From: Candidatus Kurthia intestinigallinarum
GTDB taxonomy: Bacteria; Bacillota; Bacilli; Bacillales_A; Planococcaceae
Direction of reading: 5' to 3'
Length of the DNA: 64,000 bases
Assembly (NCBI RefSeq): GCF_003991225.1
Contig: NZ_JTFC01000012.1
Span: forward strand, 1-64,000
In this document: piece after piece, positions 1 to 7,869 of the stretch
How the letters are laid out: each line of letters begins with the position of its first letter
Numbering within the stretch: the stretch's first letter is position 1
Made by a program: the position numbers and the translations under genes
The notes under the pieces: generated by a model
The model's database searches: none
What the model was told of the DNA's origin: nothing
Seen by the model: only the letters and a program-made list of their open reading frames with translations

Positions 1-1
1 T

Positions 2-394
2 GTGGAACCCCCTGTCGTGGAACCGCCTGTTGTGGAACCACCTGTCGTGGAACCGCCTGTTGTGGAACCACCTGTTGTGGAACCGCCAAAAGAAGTAGAG
101 AATCCTGAAACACCAGTAACACCACCTGATACAATACCTGAAGAAAATACACCTTCAACTGTTGTACAGGTAAGTAATCCACCAAAAACTACAACTATGG
201 TAACTACTACACCAGTTGTACAACCTGCTTCATCAAATTCAAATACACCGACACTTCAAAATCCTGCACAATCAAGTATGCTCCCTCAAACAGGTGATGC
301 TGCAACGCAAACAGGCTTAATGGGTGGTATGTTGTTAGCTCTTAGCGCATTAGCTGGCGTATTTGGTTTACGTAAACGTAAAACAGAGAAATAA
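2..394 (+). CDS. C-terminal part of an LPXTG cell-wall-anchored surface protein (5' truncated)
   Basis: The reading frame is open at the left window edge, so only the last 130 residues are visible. They begin with a run of VEPPV units encoded by near-identical 15-bp tandem repeats. A Thr/Pro/Ser-rich spacer follows, then LPQTG at residues 94-98 of the fragment, a hydrophobic stretch and a positively charged RKRK tail. This is the classic class A sortase signal, so the protein should be covalently attached to peptidoglycan with the Pro-rich repeats spanning the wall. The ligand-binding or enzymatic part lies outside the window, so no function can be given. The repeats could vary in number by slippage. 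Confidence 0.9.
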   Translation: MEPPVVEPPVVEPPVVEPPVVEPPVVEPPKEVENPETPVTPPDTIPEENTPSTVVQVSNPPKTTTMVTTTPVVQPASSNSNTPTLQNPAQSSMLPQTGDAATQTGLMGGMLLALSALAGVFGLRKRKTEK

Positions 395-440
395 AAAAGA
401 CTTAGCAGTAACCAGACTTACCTAAAATCTGAGACAACCA

Positions 441-486
441 AAAAGACACTTTCAGAGGAAGCAAAATCTTTGGAAGTGTTTTTTGT
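441..486 (+). terminator. Rho-independent terminator after the LPXTG gene
   Basis: Arms ACACTTTC and GGAAGTGT are separated by about 18 nt and followed by a T run. It lies about 50 nt after the stop of the LPXTG gene. Confidence 0.6.
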
Positions 487-592
487 TGAGCGAATAATAA
501 ACATATTCATAAAAAATAAAAATGACAGTGAATCAAAGGACTCGAGTTATAAAATTACTAAATGGTATTCTCATTTTACGTAAACGCATATC

Positions 593-732
593 AAAAAAGA
601 GCATGGACAGAAAATGTCATTTTCCTTTTTTAGCATTTGAAACGAAAAACCGGAACCGCGCCATAGCGCGATTCCGGTTTTTCTGATGCTCATAAGAGCG
701 ATTGTTTTTACGCGTATATCAAAGCCTTTTTT
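593..732. repeat. 140-nt nested inverted-repeat element, copy 1
   Basis: The element carries a strong inner hairpin (AACCGGAACCGCG / CGCGATTCCGGTT) flanked by the conserved text ATTTTCCTTTTTTAGC on the left and ATGCTCATAAGAGCG...TACGCGTAT on the right. Four more copies occur in this window. This copy lies between the convergent LPXTG gene and panD, where it probably acts as a bidirectional terminator. The 395-592 stretch before it holds only the LPXTG terminator. Confidence 0.85.
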
Positions 733-735
733 CAT

Positions 736-1125
736 TTAGAAATTCATAATTGTTGCTTCTGGCTCATGACCAATCATTTCAACAATTTTATTTTCAGCTC
801 CCATTACTGCTACTTTTGGTGCGTAGTTGGCCGCTTCTTCAGCCGACATATACGTATACCCAATAATAATGACGATGTCTCCAGGCTGTACAAGGCGCGC
901 TGCTGCTCCGTTCACACATACAACGCCGCTTCCACGTTCTCCTGCAATTGTATACGTTTCAAAGCGCGCACCATTATTATTGTTCACAATATGCACCTTT
1001 TCATTTCGTAACAGCCCAACAGCATCCATTAAATCTTCATCAATTGTAATACTTCCCACATAGTTTAAATCTGCTTGTGTCACTGTCGCACGATGGATTT
1101 TTGACGTCATCATTTCTTTAAACAT
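736..1125 (-). CDS. panD: aspartate 1-decarboxylase
   Basis: PanD makes beta-alanine from L-aspartate for pantothenate synthesis, using a pyruvoyl group formed by self-cleavage. The protein opens [12 protein letters not shown], and the YVGS motif puts the self-cleaving Gly-Ser bond at residues 24-25, exactly as in the E. coli enzyme, if translation starts at the ATG at 1125. A GTG at 1134 would add three residues and spoil this register, so I chose 1125. The length of 129 residues is normal for the family. The gene starts one base after the panC stop, so it is the last gene of a translationally coupled panB-panC-panD operon. The substrate and role are established for the family. Confidence 0.96.
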   Translation of the reverse strand: MFKEMMTSKIHRATVTQADLNYVGSITIDEDLMDAVGLLRNEKVHIVNNNNGARFETYTIAGERGSGVVCVNGAAARLVQPGDIVIIIGYTYMSAEEAANYAPKVAVMGAENKIVEMIGHEPEATIMNF

Positions 1126-1126
1126 C

Positions 1127-1960
1127 CTACTCACCTACCTTAAAAATAATATTGTCAATCAGACGCACATTTTCATAATACAATGCCGCTGCCAAAATCA
1201 CTTGCGTATCCTCTGATGTCACAGGTTGTAAATCTGGGTAGCTCAACAATTCAATATAATCAACGCGTCCTTTTGTTGCAGCTTCAATTTGCTCAATTGC
1301 TTTCTTCTGATTAAACGACGCAATATTTCGCTGTAATACCTGCAACGTTTTATATAAATTTGGGGCTAATTGTCTCTCTGTTTCAGATAAAAATACATTA
1401 CGTGAGCTTTTCGCTAAACCATCTTCCTCACGTACAATCGCAATTGGCCGAATCGTTATAGGCATATTGTAATCACGCACTAGCATCTCGATTAACGCTA
1501 ATTGCTGGGCATCTTTCTGACCAAAATAAGCGTTTGTTGGTCTAACAATTTGAAATAACTTCGTCACAATTTGCAAGACACCATTAAAGTGCCCTGGTCG
1601 TGATGCACCACATAAAATTTTAGAGGCTGGTCCCGCTTCAAATGTGACACCACCCTGATGTGGATACATTTCCTCAACACTTGGTGCAAATAAAATCGCC
1701 ACACCTACCTCATCTGCAATGCGTGCATCACGTTCTAAATCACGCGGATAAGCCTCGTAATCCTCATTCGGCCCAAACTGTGTTGGATTGACAAAATCAC
1801 TCATCACGACTACATCATTTTCAGCAACAGCCGCCTTTGCAAGTGTTTGATGTCCTTCATGCAAATACCCCATTGTTGGCACTAACCCAATTGTCTGATT
1901 TGCCACATAGTAAGAGGCTAATTCTTTTTGCAGCTCTTGAATTGTTGTAATAACCTTCAT
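1127..1960 (-). CDS. panC: pantoate--beta-alanine ligase
   Basis: PanC joins pantoate and beta-alanine with ATP, through a pantoyl-adenylate, to make pantothenate in the cytoplasm. The 277-residue protein has the HEGH nucleotidyl-transferase signature at residues 34-37 within [16 protein letters not shown] at 146-153, and the KMSKS-like AKSSRN at 183-188. All are typical of the family, and the length is normal. Its ATG overlaps the panB stop by one base and its own stop lies one base before panD, so the three genes form a compact operon that supplies the whole branch from ketoisovalerate and aspartate to pantothenate, apart from ketopantoate reductase. Confidence 0.97.
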   Translation of the reverse strand: MKVITTIQELQKELASYYVANQTIGLVPTMGYLHEGHQTLAKAAVAENDVVVMSDFVNPTQFGPNEDYEAYPRDLERDARIADEVGVAILFAPSVEEMYPHQGGVTFEAGPASKILCGASRPGHFNGVLQIVTKLFQIVRPTNAYFGQKDAQQLALIEMLVRDYNMPITIRPIAIVREEDGLAKSSRNVFLSETERQLAPNLYKTLQVLQRNIASFNQKKAIEQIEAATKGRVDYIELLSYPDLQPVTSEDTQVILAAALYYENVRLIDNIIFKVGE

Positions 1961-2799
1961 TATTTTTTAACGCCTCCATAAAGTCCATCCAATTGTTGTT
2001 CGTTCATCGTAAAACTCTGTGCATCACTCGGGAATGTACGTGCTTTTACGCCATCACGATATGCTGCAATCCCTGTAGACATTACTGCGTGAACATCGCT
2101 GAATTTCTCAACAAATTTCGGTACACGGTGATCGCCATAGCCTACTAGATCATGATATACGAGCACTTGACCATCCACATCAACGCCTGCTCCAATACCG
2201 ATAATCGGCACAGATACTTGCTCTCTTAAAATCTCACCTAGCTGCTTTGGAATACATTCAAATACAATGGCGCACACCCCTGCTTTTACCAATGCTTTTG
2301 CATCATCTATGAGTTTTTTAGCACTCTCTGTCGTTTTACCTTGAACCTTATAACCACCTAAAACTTCTGCAGATTGTGGCTGTAATCCCAAATGTCCCAC
2401 CACTGGAATACCTGTTGCGACAATACGCTCAATTGCTGGTAGAAGCTCGCCCGCCCCTTCTAGCTTGATAGCGTTTGCATTTGTTTGTTGAAATAGCTGA
2501 ATCGCATTTTGTACAGCTTGCTCTGTGCTAACATGATACGTTCCAAATGGCATATCTACGACAACAAACGTATTGGGTGCCCCCCGACGTACAGCTTTCG
2601 CATGATGAATCATATCTTCTAATGTCACGGACACGGTCGATTCATACCCTAAGACAACCATGCCTAATGAATCGCCAACTAAAATCATCTCAATCTGCTG
2701 TTGCTCTGCTAAACGTGCTGATGGATAATCATATGCCGTCATCATTACAATAGGCTCGCCTGATTTTTTCATTTCCAGAAAATTCACAACATTTTTCAT
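1960..2799 (-). CDS. panB: 3-methyl-2-oxobutanoate hydroxymethyltransferase
   Basis: PanB transfers a hydroxymethyl group from methylene-tetrahydrofolate to alpha-ketoisovalerate, giving ketopantoate. The 279-residue protein shows MTAYDYPSA near the N-terminus, the metal-binding Asp in VGDS (residue 43) and VVDMPFG (82), Glu in KLEGA (114), the catalytic Glu of VFECIP (181) and the IGIGAGVDVDGQ loop, all matching the family. It is the first gene of the pan operon. A Gly-rich Shine-Dalgarno lies just upstream of the ATG. The promoter must lie in the 125-bp divergent region shared with the serine hydrolase gene. Confidence 0.97.
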   Translation of the reverse strand: MKNVVNFLEMKKSGEPIVMMTAYDYPSARLAEQQQIEMILVGDSLGMVVLGYESTVSVTLEDMIHHAKAVRRGAPNTFVVVDMPFGTYHVSTEQAVQNAIQLFQQTNANAIKLEGAGELLPAIERIVATGIPVVGHLGLQPQSAEVLGGYKVQGKTTESAKKLIDDAKALVKAGVCAIVFECIPKQLGEILREQVSVPIIGIGAGVDVDGQVLVYHDLVGYGDHRVPKFVEKFSDVHAVMSTGIAAYRDGVKARTFPSDAQSFTMNEQQLDGLYGGVKK

Positions 2800-2924
2800 A
2801 AATAGGTCCCCCTTGCCTGCTTTGATATGTTGAATTTACATTAACTTTACAATAAATCGTATTGCTATGCACTTAACGATTAATTAAGTTACACTAAGAA
2901 AAACTAAACTATGGAGGTCCTTGT

Positions 2925-3701
2925 ATGAATTGGTTAGAATTAACAAATCGTTTAAAAGCTATTTGTGAGGCGTATCCAGATGGGTTACACGTAAAGATTA
3001 CATATGGTAAACAAAGCTTTAGTTTTCATGAACTAAACGAAGTATCTTCTGCAAGTATTATTAAAATCCCCCTTGTCTTAGCCGTCATGAAACGCATTCA
3101 AGACAACCAAATTCAATTAACCGATACGCGTAAAGTAAAAGAGACGGTAAAAGGTGCTGGTATCTTAGCCTATCTTCATCAGGCAAAGGAATTTTCACTG
3201 CATGACATAATGAAACTTGCGATTATTGTCTCGGATAATACCGCTTCTAATCTCTTAATCGACGAAGTAGGCTTTGAAGAAGTGAATGCTTTAGCACAAC
3301 AAGTTGGTGCTCCGTCTACTGTACTATTACGCAAATTTATGTCACTCAATCGTATGCGAGATAATTTTACAACTGCAGCAGATATGATTACGTGGCTACA
3401 ATTAATTGGTGAAGCAAATCCACATTTCACTGAAGAAAGCAGACGTCACGTTTATGGTATGCTATACGATCAACAATTTAAAAATTTACTAGGAGGGCGT
3501 ATTGATGAATTTGGGGAAGTTCAAATTGCGAGCAAATCTGGTGATAATACAGGTATTGAGCATGATGTTGCCATCTTCTCTATCGGTCAAGAACGCTTAT
3601 ACATTGCCGTTTTAACCCAAAACCTAGACTATGCAGCGCCTGTCATTAGTGATATTGGCGAGGCATGTGTTACATTTTTACAGAGTGTCATACAGCCATA
3701 A
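2925..3701 (+). CDS. beta-lactamase-fold serine hydrolase (class A-like)
   Basis: The 258-residue protein has the three active-site elements of the penicillin-recognising serine hydrolase fold: S44-x-x-K47 (SIIK), S103-D104-N105 (SDN) and K204-S205-G206 (KSG). There is no signal peptide or lipobox, so it appears cytoplasmic. No clear counterpart of the class A deacylating Glu166 loop is visible (the corresponding segment reads KFMSLNRMRD), which argues against an efficient beta-lactamase. It is more likely a small-substrate hydrolase or an uncharacterised family member. GGAGG precedes the ATG. It diverges from the pan operon and ends in a strong terminator. Confidence 0.85.
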   Translation: MNWLELTNRLKAICEAYPDGLHVKITYGKQSFSFHELNEVSSASIIKIPLVLAVMKRIQDNQIQLTDTRKVKETVKGAGILAYLHQAKEFSLHDIMKLAIIVSDNTASNLLIDEVGFEEVNALAQQVGAPSTVLLRKFMSLNRMRDNFTTAADMITWLQLIGEANPHFTEESRRHVYGMLYDQQFKNLLGGRIDEFGEVQIASKSGDNTGIEHDVAIFSIGQERLYIAVLTQNLDYAAPVISDIGEACVTFLQSVIQP

Positions 3702-3702
3702 T

Positions 3703-3738
3703 AAAAAGGAGGTGCTCATTTTTATGCGCCTCCTTTTT
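3703..3738 (+). terminator. Rho-independent terminator, hydrolase gene
   Basis: AAAAAGGAGGTGC pairs with GCGCCTCCTTTTT. The A and T flanks make it usable from both strands, and the convergent methyltransferase gene ends immediately after it. Confidence 0.85.
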
Positions 3739-3741
3739 ATG

Positions 3742-4524
3742 TTATTTTTTCTGCGCAATCCACATCGTCCAGCGATCTTTCTCAACGATATTACGTTCCT
3801 CTGTTACTTTACTATCTATATAATCAATCAGTTCTTCTAATTCAAAATCATCCAATTCATACAAAATGCTACGACCAATACGATGACGCAGTTCTTCTTT
3901 TAATCGATTTTTCGACGGATAGGTGCCTCTAACTTCCCAAAAAGGCACTTCCTTTACGAGTGTAAATCCGGTTTCTTCTAAAACCTTACGTACTTCTTCT
4001 CCACGGTGGCGTCGCTGTGTTTCAGTCGTTTTTAATTTAATGAATTTTTCAAAGAAATAGCCACGTATATGTTCCTGACTTCCCGGTAAAAGTACATCTT
4101 CAGGTGTTCGATCTTGTACAATAAAGTACCCATCTTTCTCTAAAATACGATGTGCTTCTGTAAAAAAGAGTTGTAAGTCTCCTAAGTGGTGAATGAGTGC
4201 ACGCGCCAATACTAAATCAAATTTGGCATCAGCTAGGCCCGTTTCAAACGCACTTCCTAGCTGAAAAGAAATTGTATCATAGTCTTCACAATTTGCTTTT
4301 GCTCCTTCTAGCATTGCTTTCGAGAAATCAACACCTACAACAGATTCTACACCTGCATCAATAAGTGCTTTGGAATAAATACCACCTCCACAACCAATGT
4401 CAGCTGCACGGATAAAATGCTTCCCTGGTGGCAGCAACGCCTCTAAATCTTCGCTCCACGAGGCATTTGCTTTACGTGAAGCATAGGTCATTTTATTTTT
4501 CTCATCATGAAAATCAATTGCCAT
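3742..4524 (-). CDS. class I SAM-dependent methyltransferase
   Basis: The 260-residue protein contains the SAM-binding motif I ADIGCGGG at residues 41-48, an acidic end of strand 2 (VVGVDFS) and motif IV-like DLVLARALIHHL. This is the UbiE/Methyltransf_11 type of Rossmann methyltransferase. The C-terminal third is rich in Arg and Glu and may define the substrate, which cannot be named. A GAGGTGAGG ribosome site precedes the ATG. It is a monocistronic gene convergent with the serine hydrolase. Confidence 0.88.
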   Translation of the reverse strand: MAIDFHDEKNKMTYASRKANASWSEDLEALLPPGKHFIRAADIGCGGGIYSKALIDAGVESVVGVDFSKAMLEGAKANCEDYDTISFQLGSAFETGLADAKFDLVLARALIHHLGDLQLFFTEAHRILEKDGYFIVQDRTPEDVLLPGSQEHIRGYFFEKFIKLKTTETQRRHRGEEVRKVLEETGFTLVKEVPFWEVRGTYPSKNRLKEELRHRIGRSILYELDDFELEELIDYIDSKVTEERNIVEKDRWTMWIAQKK

Positions 4525-4701
4525 CGTTCCTCACCTCATTTCATTGTACTTTTCCCATTTTCGCTGAAAAGTTATCCATTTTAAAAAATAACACATACTT
4601 CCACCTAATCAATTATTCGAATAGAGGACTATAGATATATCCATCATTTAAAATAATTCCTTTTTCTAACTAACACAAACTAAAATTCCTACTTTTTTCT
4701 T

Positions 4702-5166
4702 TTAGAACGTTATCGGTATAAAATAATGTGCTTCTCCTTTTTCAAAATTAGCTTCAACCTCCATAATATAGGTGCCCTTTTTCTTAATATCCTTCACATT
4801 TGTATAGGTCGCCTTTTCACGATCTTTTGCATCCCATAAAATAATACGATAATATTTTGGCAACGGTTGAAACCCAATCTTCAAATACTTCTTATCTTTA
4901 ATGACAAGTGGATTTTCAATTGAGACCGTTTTAGTCGGTGGTAAAGAATCTGTCGTTACTTGTTCGATTTTTTCAGTTTCCTTATCTATATAACGCCATG
5001 AGTAATTTTGTGCATCTATTTTTTCGATTAATACACTACTCACAGCTAAAAATAAGGTAGGTGGATATTTATAACTTTCATCTACTTTTTTCTCAGGTTC
5101 TTTTTTTTCGCTACAGCCAACTAACAGCACAACGATGCTTATTAGTAGTACCATCCATCTTTTCAT
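4702..5166 (-). CDS. small secreted lipoprotein of unknown function
   Basis: Translation from the ATG at 5166 fits the GAGGG ribosome site (7-nt spacing) and gives MKRWMVLLISIVVLLVGCS, a lipoprotein signal with lipobox LVGC. ATGs upstream at 5172 and 5193 are worse placed. The mature part, about 136 residues, is Lys- and Glu-rich at first and then probably beta-rich, ending with NFEKGEAHYFIPITF. It resembles small immunoglobulin-like lipoproteins seen in Bacillaceae, but I recognise no family. It should be anchored to the outer face of the membrane. Confidence 0.8.
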   Translation of the reverse strand: MKRWMVLLISIVVLLVGCSEKKEPEKKVDESYKYPPTLFLAVSSVLIEKIDAQNYSWRYIDKETEKIEQVTTDSLPPTKTVSIENPLVIKDKKYLKIGFQPLPKYYRIILWDAKDREKATYTNVKDIKKKGTYIMEVEANFEKGEAHYFIPITF

Positions 5167-5306
5167 ATTCATTCCCTCTTTCAAAACTCCCATCGGTAAT
5201 TATTTTAACTTATTTGGCGAATAAAATATGCTAAAATATTCATGTTTTTTCTTGAAAAATTCAGAATTTTCATATATATTAAAAATACAACATTGTTGCA
5301 TGTTGG

Positions 5307-5338
5307 CTTATGAAGAGGTCCCTTCATAAGAATATTTT
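5307..5338 (+). terminator. hairpin with T run, orphan
   Basis: CTTATGAAG and CTTCATAAG form a perfect 9-bp stem with a 6-nt loop, followed by AATATTTTTT. No plus-strand gene precedes it, so it may end a short untranslated RNA. Confidence 0.55.
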
Positions 5339-5340
5339 TT

Positions 5341-5358
5341 TGCATACAATTGTATGCA
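5341..5358. promoter_or_regulatory. perfect 18-bp palindrome, possible operator
   Basis: TGCATACAATTGTATGCA is fully self-complementary. Its size and symmetry suit a dimeric repressor, but no cognate regulator is identified. Confidence 0.45.
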
Positions 5359-5381
5359 CTCCACTCATCTCAATTTTAAAC

Positions 5382-5420
5382 AAAAAAAGTCCACTCCTCC
5401 CCAGGGTCGGACTTTTTTTG
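5382..5420 (+). terminator. strong terminator, orphan
   Basis: AAAAAAAGTCC pairs with GGACTTTTTTT. It lies about 110 bp before the broken secreted-protein gene and after no coding gene. Confidence 0.7.
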
Positions 5421-5533
5421 TTGCATGAAGAAGGAAAAAATGATTCTTTAAAATCAAATTAAAAACAAAAATTATTTACTTAAGATTATTAATTTAATAG
5501 CATATAAAAAAGAAGGCTTTATCTTGCCAAAAA

Positions 5534-5962
5534 ATGAAATATACATTTGGGTTTTTACTATGTAATTTCTTATTATTCACACCTATTACCCTCAACTCCA
5601 CGACAAATGCGTAGGCTTCCACCCATAAAACAAAAGGAACCCCTTCTAATTCTCTAGATAAATTTACAAAAAAAGGAACATTACCTGAAACAAAAGGGTC
5701 AATCGGCATGACATGTAAGGAATTAAAGAAAAAAATTGTTGGTGATTCAGGGCTAAAGGCAAAAGTACAAGCCATCAATAAAGTGTACTTTAAACAGACA
5801 TACACACAGCAAGATATGCAAAATCTTTACAGCGCTCCGCTTAATAATTTGTATAAAACCTCAAAATATTATGTTAGATTTTCATCTTATTACGGTAATA
5901 CGACATTAAGTGTTGGGAATTTTAAAACGATGCAAACAATCACTACCATCTCTGGCTATTAA
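5534..5962 (+). pseudogene. secreted small protein gene interrupted by an in-frame TAG
   Basis: From the ATG at 5534 the frame encodes a clear signal peptide (MKYTFGFLLCNFLLF, ending near TTNA). It then meets TAG at 5612-5614 (codon 27) and continues open in the same frame for 115 more codons to the stop at 5960-5962. The downstream part is Lys-rich (CKELKKKIVGDSGLKAKVQ) and then Tyr/Ser/Thr-rich, as in a small exported protein. Continuity of frame across the stop shows that one gene has been cut by a single nonsense codon. No strong ribosome site precedes the ATG, and an internal ATG at 5708 also lacks one. Function is unknown, and I recognise no family. Confidence 0.65.
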
Positions 5963-6097
5963 TAGCATAATATATATTGAATAATCACTCCTGTTCTAAG
6001 AAAAGAGAGTGCTTTTTTATGTGGATAAAAATTTTTTATTAAATTATTGGAGAAATCAATATTACAATCGTCTAATGTAAAAGAAAGGAGTGAGCAC

Positions 6098-6607
6098 GTG
6101 GATAATCCGCATTGGCAAGAGTTATTGACCACACATACACAAAAATTATTACATATAAGCTTTTTATACGTAAAAGATTGGCATGCAGCGGAAGACATTG
6201 TACAAGATGTCTTCGTTAAATACTTTGAAACGTATGAGCAGTTTCGCCATGAATCTTCTGTTACTACTTACTTAACAAGAATGACCATTAATCGTTCAAA
6301 AGATTATTTAAAAAGCTTTCGGTATCGTACACAGCAACTGACGACTTACTTTACGCAAAGCATTACAACAAAAGATTCTCTTATTATCAATGAAGAACAA
6401 AATGAAATTGCAGATGCGATTTTGGCACTTCCTTTAAAATACCGTGAGCCAGTCATTTTATATTTTTATGAAGAGCTAACATTTCATGAAATAGCGGTTT
6501 TACTTCATTTACCTGAAAGTACCGTACATTATCGCTTTACACAAGCAAAATTAAAATTACGTGAGCAAATACCTGAAAAGGAATGGGGGTTATTGAACCA
6601 TGAATAA
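6098..6607 (+). CDS. ECF-type RNA polymerase sigma factor
   Basis: The GTG at 6098 is preceded by AAAGGAG at a good distance, so I start there and obtain 169 residues, normal for an ECF sigma factor. Region 2 is visible around residues 20-50 (DWHAAEDIVQDVFVKYF, the core-binding helix), and region 4 around 127-157 carries the helix-turn-helix LTFHEIAVLLHLPESTVHY. The next gene overlaps by 8 nt and encodes a membrane protein of anti-sigma design. This should therefore be a membrane-stress sigma factor held inactive until a signal, with target genes unknown. Auto-regulation is usual in the group but is inferred here. Confidence 0.93.
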   Translation: MDNPHWQELLTTHTQKLLHISFLYVKDWHAAEDIVQDVFVKYFETYEQFRHESSVTTYLTRMTINRSKDYLKSFRYRTQQLTTYFTQSITTKDSLIINEEQNEIADAILALPLKYREPVILYFYEELTFHEIAVLLHLPESTVHYRFTQAKLKLREQIPEKEWGLLNHE

Positions 6608-7277
6608 CATTCGTGAAAAATTGCAGCAAAAAATGGGAGATACCTCGAAGCAGGAGCAACGGGTTCAAGTACGGGTGAAAAAACGCTTAGCAAAGAAAAA
6701 ATGGCTTAATTTCAAATGGGTAGGTAGTGTTGCTAGCCTCGCTGCTTGTTTACTCATTATATTTTTCATATTGCCTGATCATAAACCTCAACAACAAGGT
6801 GCCGTTGAAATTGGTGGCGTCATGTTTGATGAAAAAACAGGCCATGAAAAGGCCATTTCCGATTTACTTTATGATGAAGTGCTAGCATCATTAAATGTTA
6901 CAAAGGAGGAAAAGCTTTTTTACACGCCCGCTCGTTACACAGATTATACGTATGTAACAACACACTGCCAAACAACAAATTGTCGCATTCTTGCACTACG
7001 TGACAACGCTAAAACAGGCTCCATTTATAATTTAGGAAGCGGTACGATTAAAATAGAAGCTTTATCTCCTGATAAGAAAATGGTGGCATTAGTACTGCGC
7101 ACTAAAAAACAAGATACGCTTCGTTTTATGTATACAAATGATATTACGGACCATCCAGAAATCCCCGAATATTTCCCTCAGATTAAAAAAGTTAAATGGC
7201 TCTCTAATGCAAAAATTCAACTAACGCTCAATTCTGGAAAAAAAGAAATTATTACTATTCCTCGCTATTATAAGTAA
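6600..7277 (+). CDS. membrane anti-sigma factor, partner of the ECF sigma factor
   Basis: The 225-residue protein has a basic cytoplasmic N-terminus (residues 1-39), one transmembrane helix (about 40-59) and an extracytoplasmic domain of about 165 residues. This is the topology of regulators that sequester ECF sigma factors at the membrane. No ZAS zinc motif is visible in the short cytoplasmic part. The ATG overlaps the sigma gene stop by 8 nt, implying translational coupling. The external domain is beta-rich (YTYVTTHCQTTNC with a possible disulfide) and would sense the signal. Assignment rests on context and topology rather than on a recognised domain. Confidence 0.78.
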   Translation: MNNIREKLQQKMGDTSKQEQRVQVRVKKRLAKKKWLNFKWVGSVASLAACLLIIFFILPDHKPQQQGAVEIGGVMFDEKTGHEKAISDLLYDEVLASLNVTKEEKLFYTPARYTDYTYVTTHCQTTNCRILALRDNAKTGSIYNLGSGTIKIEALSPDKKMVALVLRTKKQDTLRFMYTNDITDHPEIPEYFPQIKKVKWLSNAKIQLTLNSGKKEIITIPRYYK

Positions 7278-7279
7278 AA

Positions 7280-7316
7280 GCAGCGTATCCTCTAATGGAT
7301 ACGCTGCCTTTTTTTG
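7280..7316 (+). terminator. terminator of the sigma/anti-sigma operon
   Basis: GCAGCGTATCC pairs perfectly with GGATACGCTGC and is followed by CCTTTTTTTG. Confidence 0.9.
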
Positions 7317-7324
7317 TATGTAGC

Positions 7325-7738
7325 TTATTTTTTTTGTTCGACTACTGCCATTGTACAGCGCGAAATACAAATTTGACGCTGTTGTTCATCGACGATATCA
7401 ATATTCCATACCATTGTTGAACGTCCGATATGAAGAGGTGTTGCGACGGCTGTCACGATACCGTCTCGTTTGCCGCGAATATGATTAGCATTAATTTCTA
7501 AGCCAACTGTATAATGCGTTTCTGGATTTACATTTAAAAAGGCCGCGATGGATGCAGCTGTTTCTGCTAACGCAACCGAGGCGCCACCATGTAATAATCC
7601 AAGTGGCTGATGTGTTTTAGGTCCAACCGGCATTGTACACACAACGCGCTCTTTCGTTAATTCTTGAAATTCTATCCCAAGCGTACCAATCAATGTTTGT
7701 TCTAAATGTTCTTTGCTCATAATTTGTTCTAGTTGCAT
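7325..7738 (-). CDS. PaaI-family hotdog-fold thioesterase
   Basis: The 137-residue protein has the family hallmark GLLHGGASVALAETAAS at residues 47-63, the segment that carries the active-site helix of PaaI/YdiI/EntH acyl-CoA thioesterases. Such enzymes hydrolyse acyl- or aroyl-CoA in the cytoplasm. The precise substrate cannot be read from the sequence. Related proteins act in menaquinone synthesis (DHNA-CoA hydrolysis) or in CoA recycling, and this protein is about the right length for either. AAAGGAGG precedes the ATG. The gene stands alone. Confidence 0.88.
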   Translation of the reverse strand: MQLEQIMSKEHLEQTLIGTLGIEFQELTKERVVCTMPVGPKTHQPLGLLHGGASVALAETAASIAAFLNVNPETHYTVGLEINANHIRGKRDGIVTAVATPLHIGRSTMVWNIDIVDEQQRQICISRCTMAVVEQKK

Positions 7739-7869
7739 GAAAAAACCTCCTTTTCTTCTATTATAAACGTCCTCTATACAACAATGAACTTTTTTTATAC
7801 ATAAAGCAGTTTATCGTATACGAAAAATAGAATTATATGATACTATTGTAGAAAAAGGAGGCGTTTCCG

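Larger units (their letters stand above)
5167..5533. other. gene-poor stretch with three structured sites
   Basis: No convincing gene is seen. The stretch holds a hairpin with T run (5307-5338), a perfect 18-bp palindrome (5341-5358) and a second terminator (5382-5420), described separately. The terminators have no coding gene before them on the plus strand. Confidence 0.6.

Noticed and set aside
2800-2924. Riboswitch or T-box upstream of the pan operon
   Set aside because: The divergent region is only 125 bp and shows no conserved riboswitch or T-box element.
5494-5805. Minus-strand open frame of 103 codons
   Set aside because: It lies opposite the interrupted secreted-protein gene, has no ribosome site and no credible composition.
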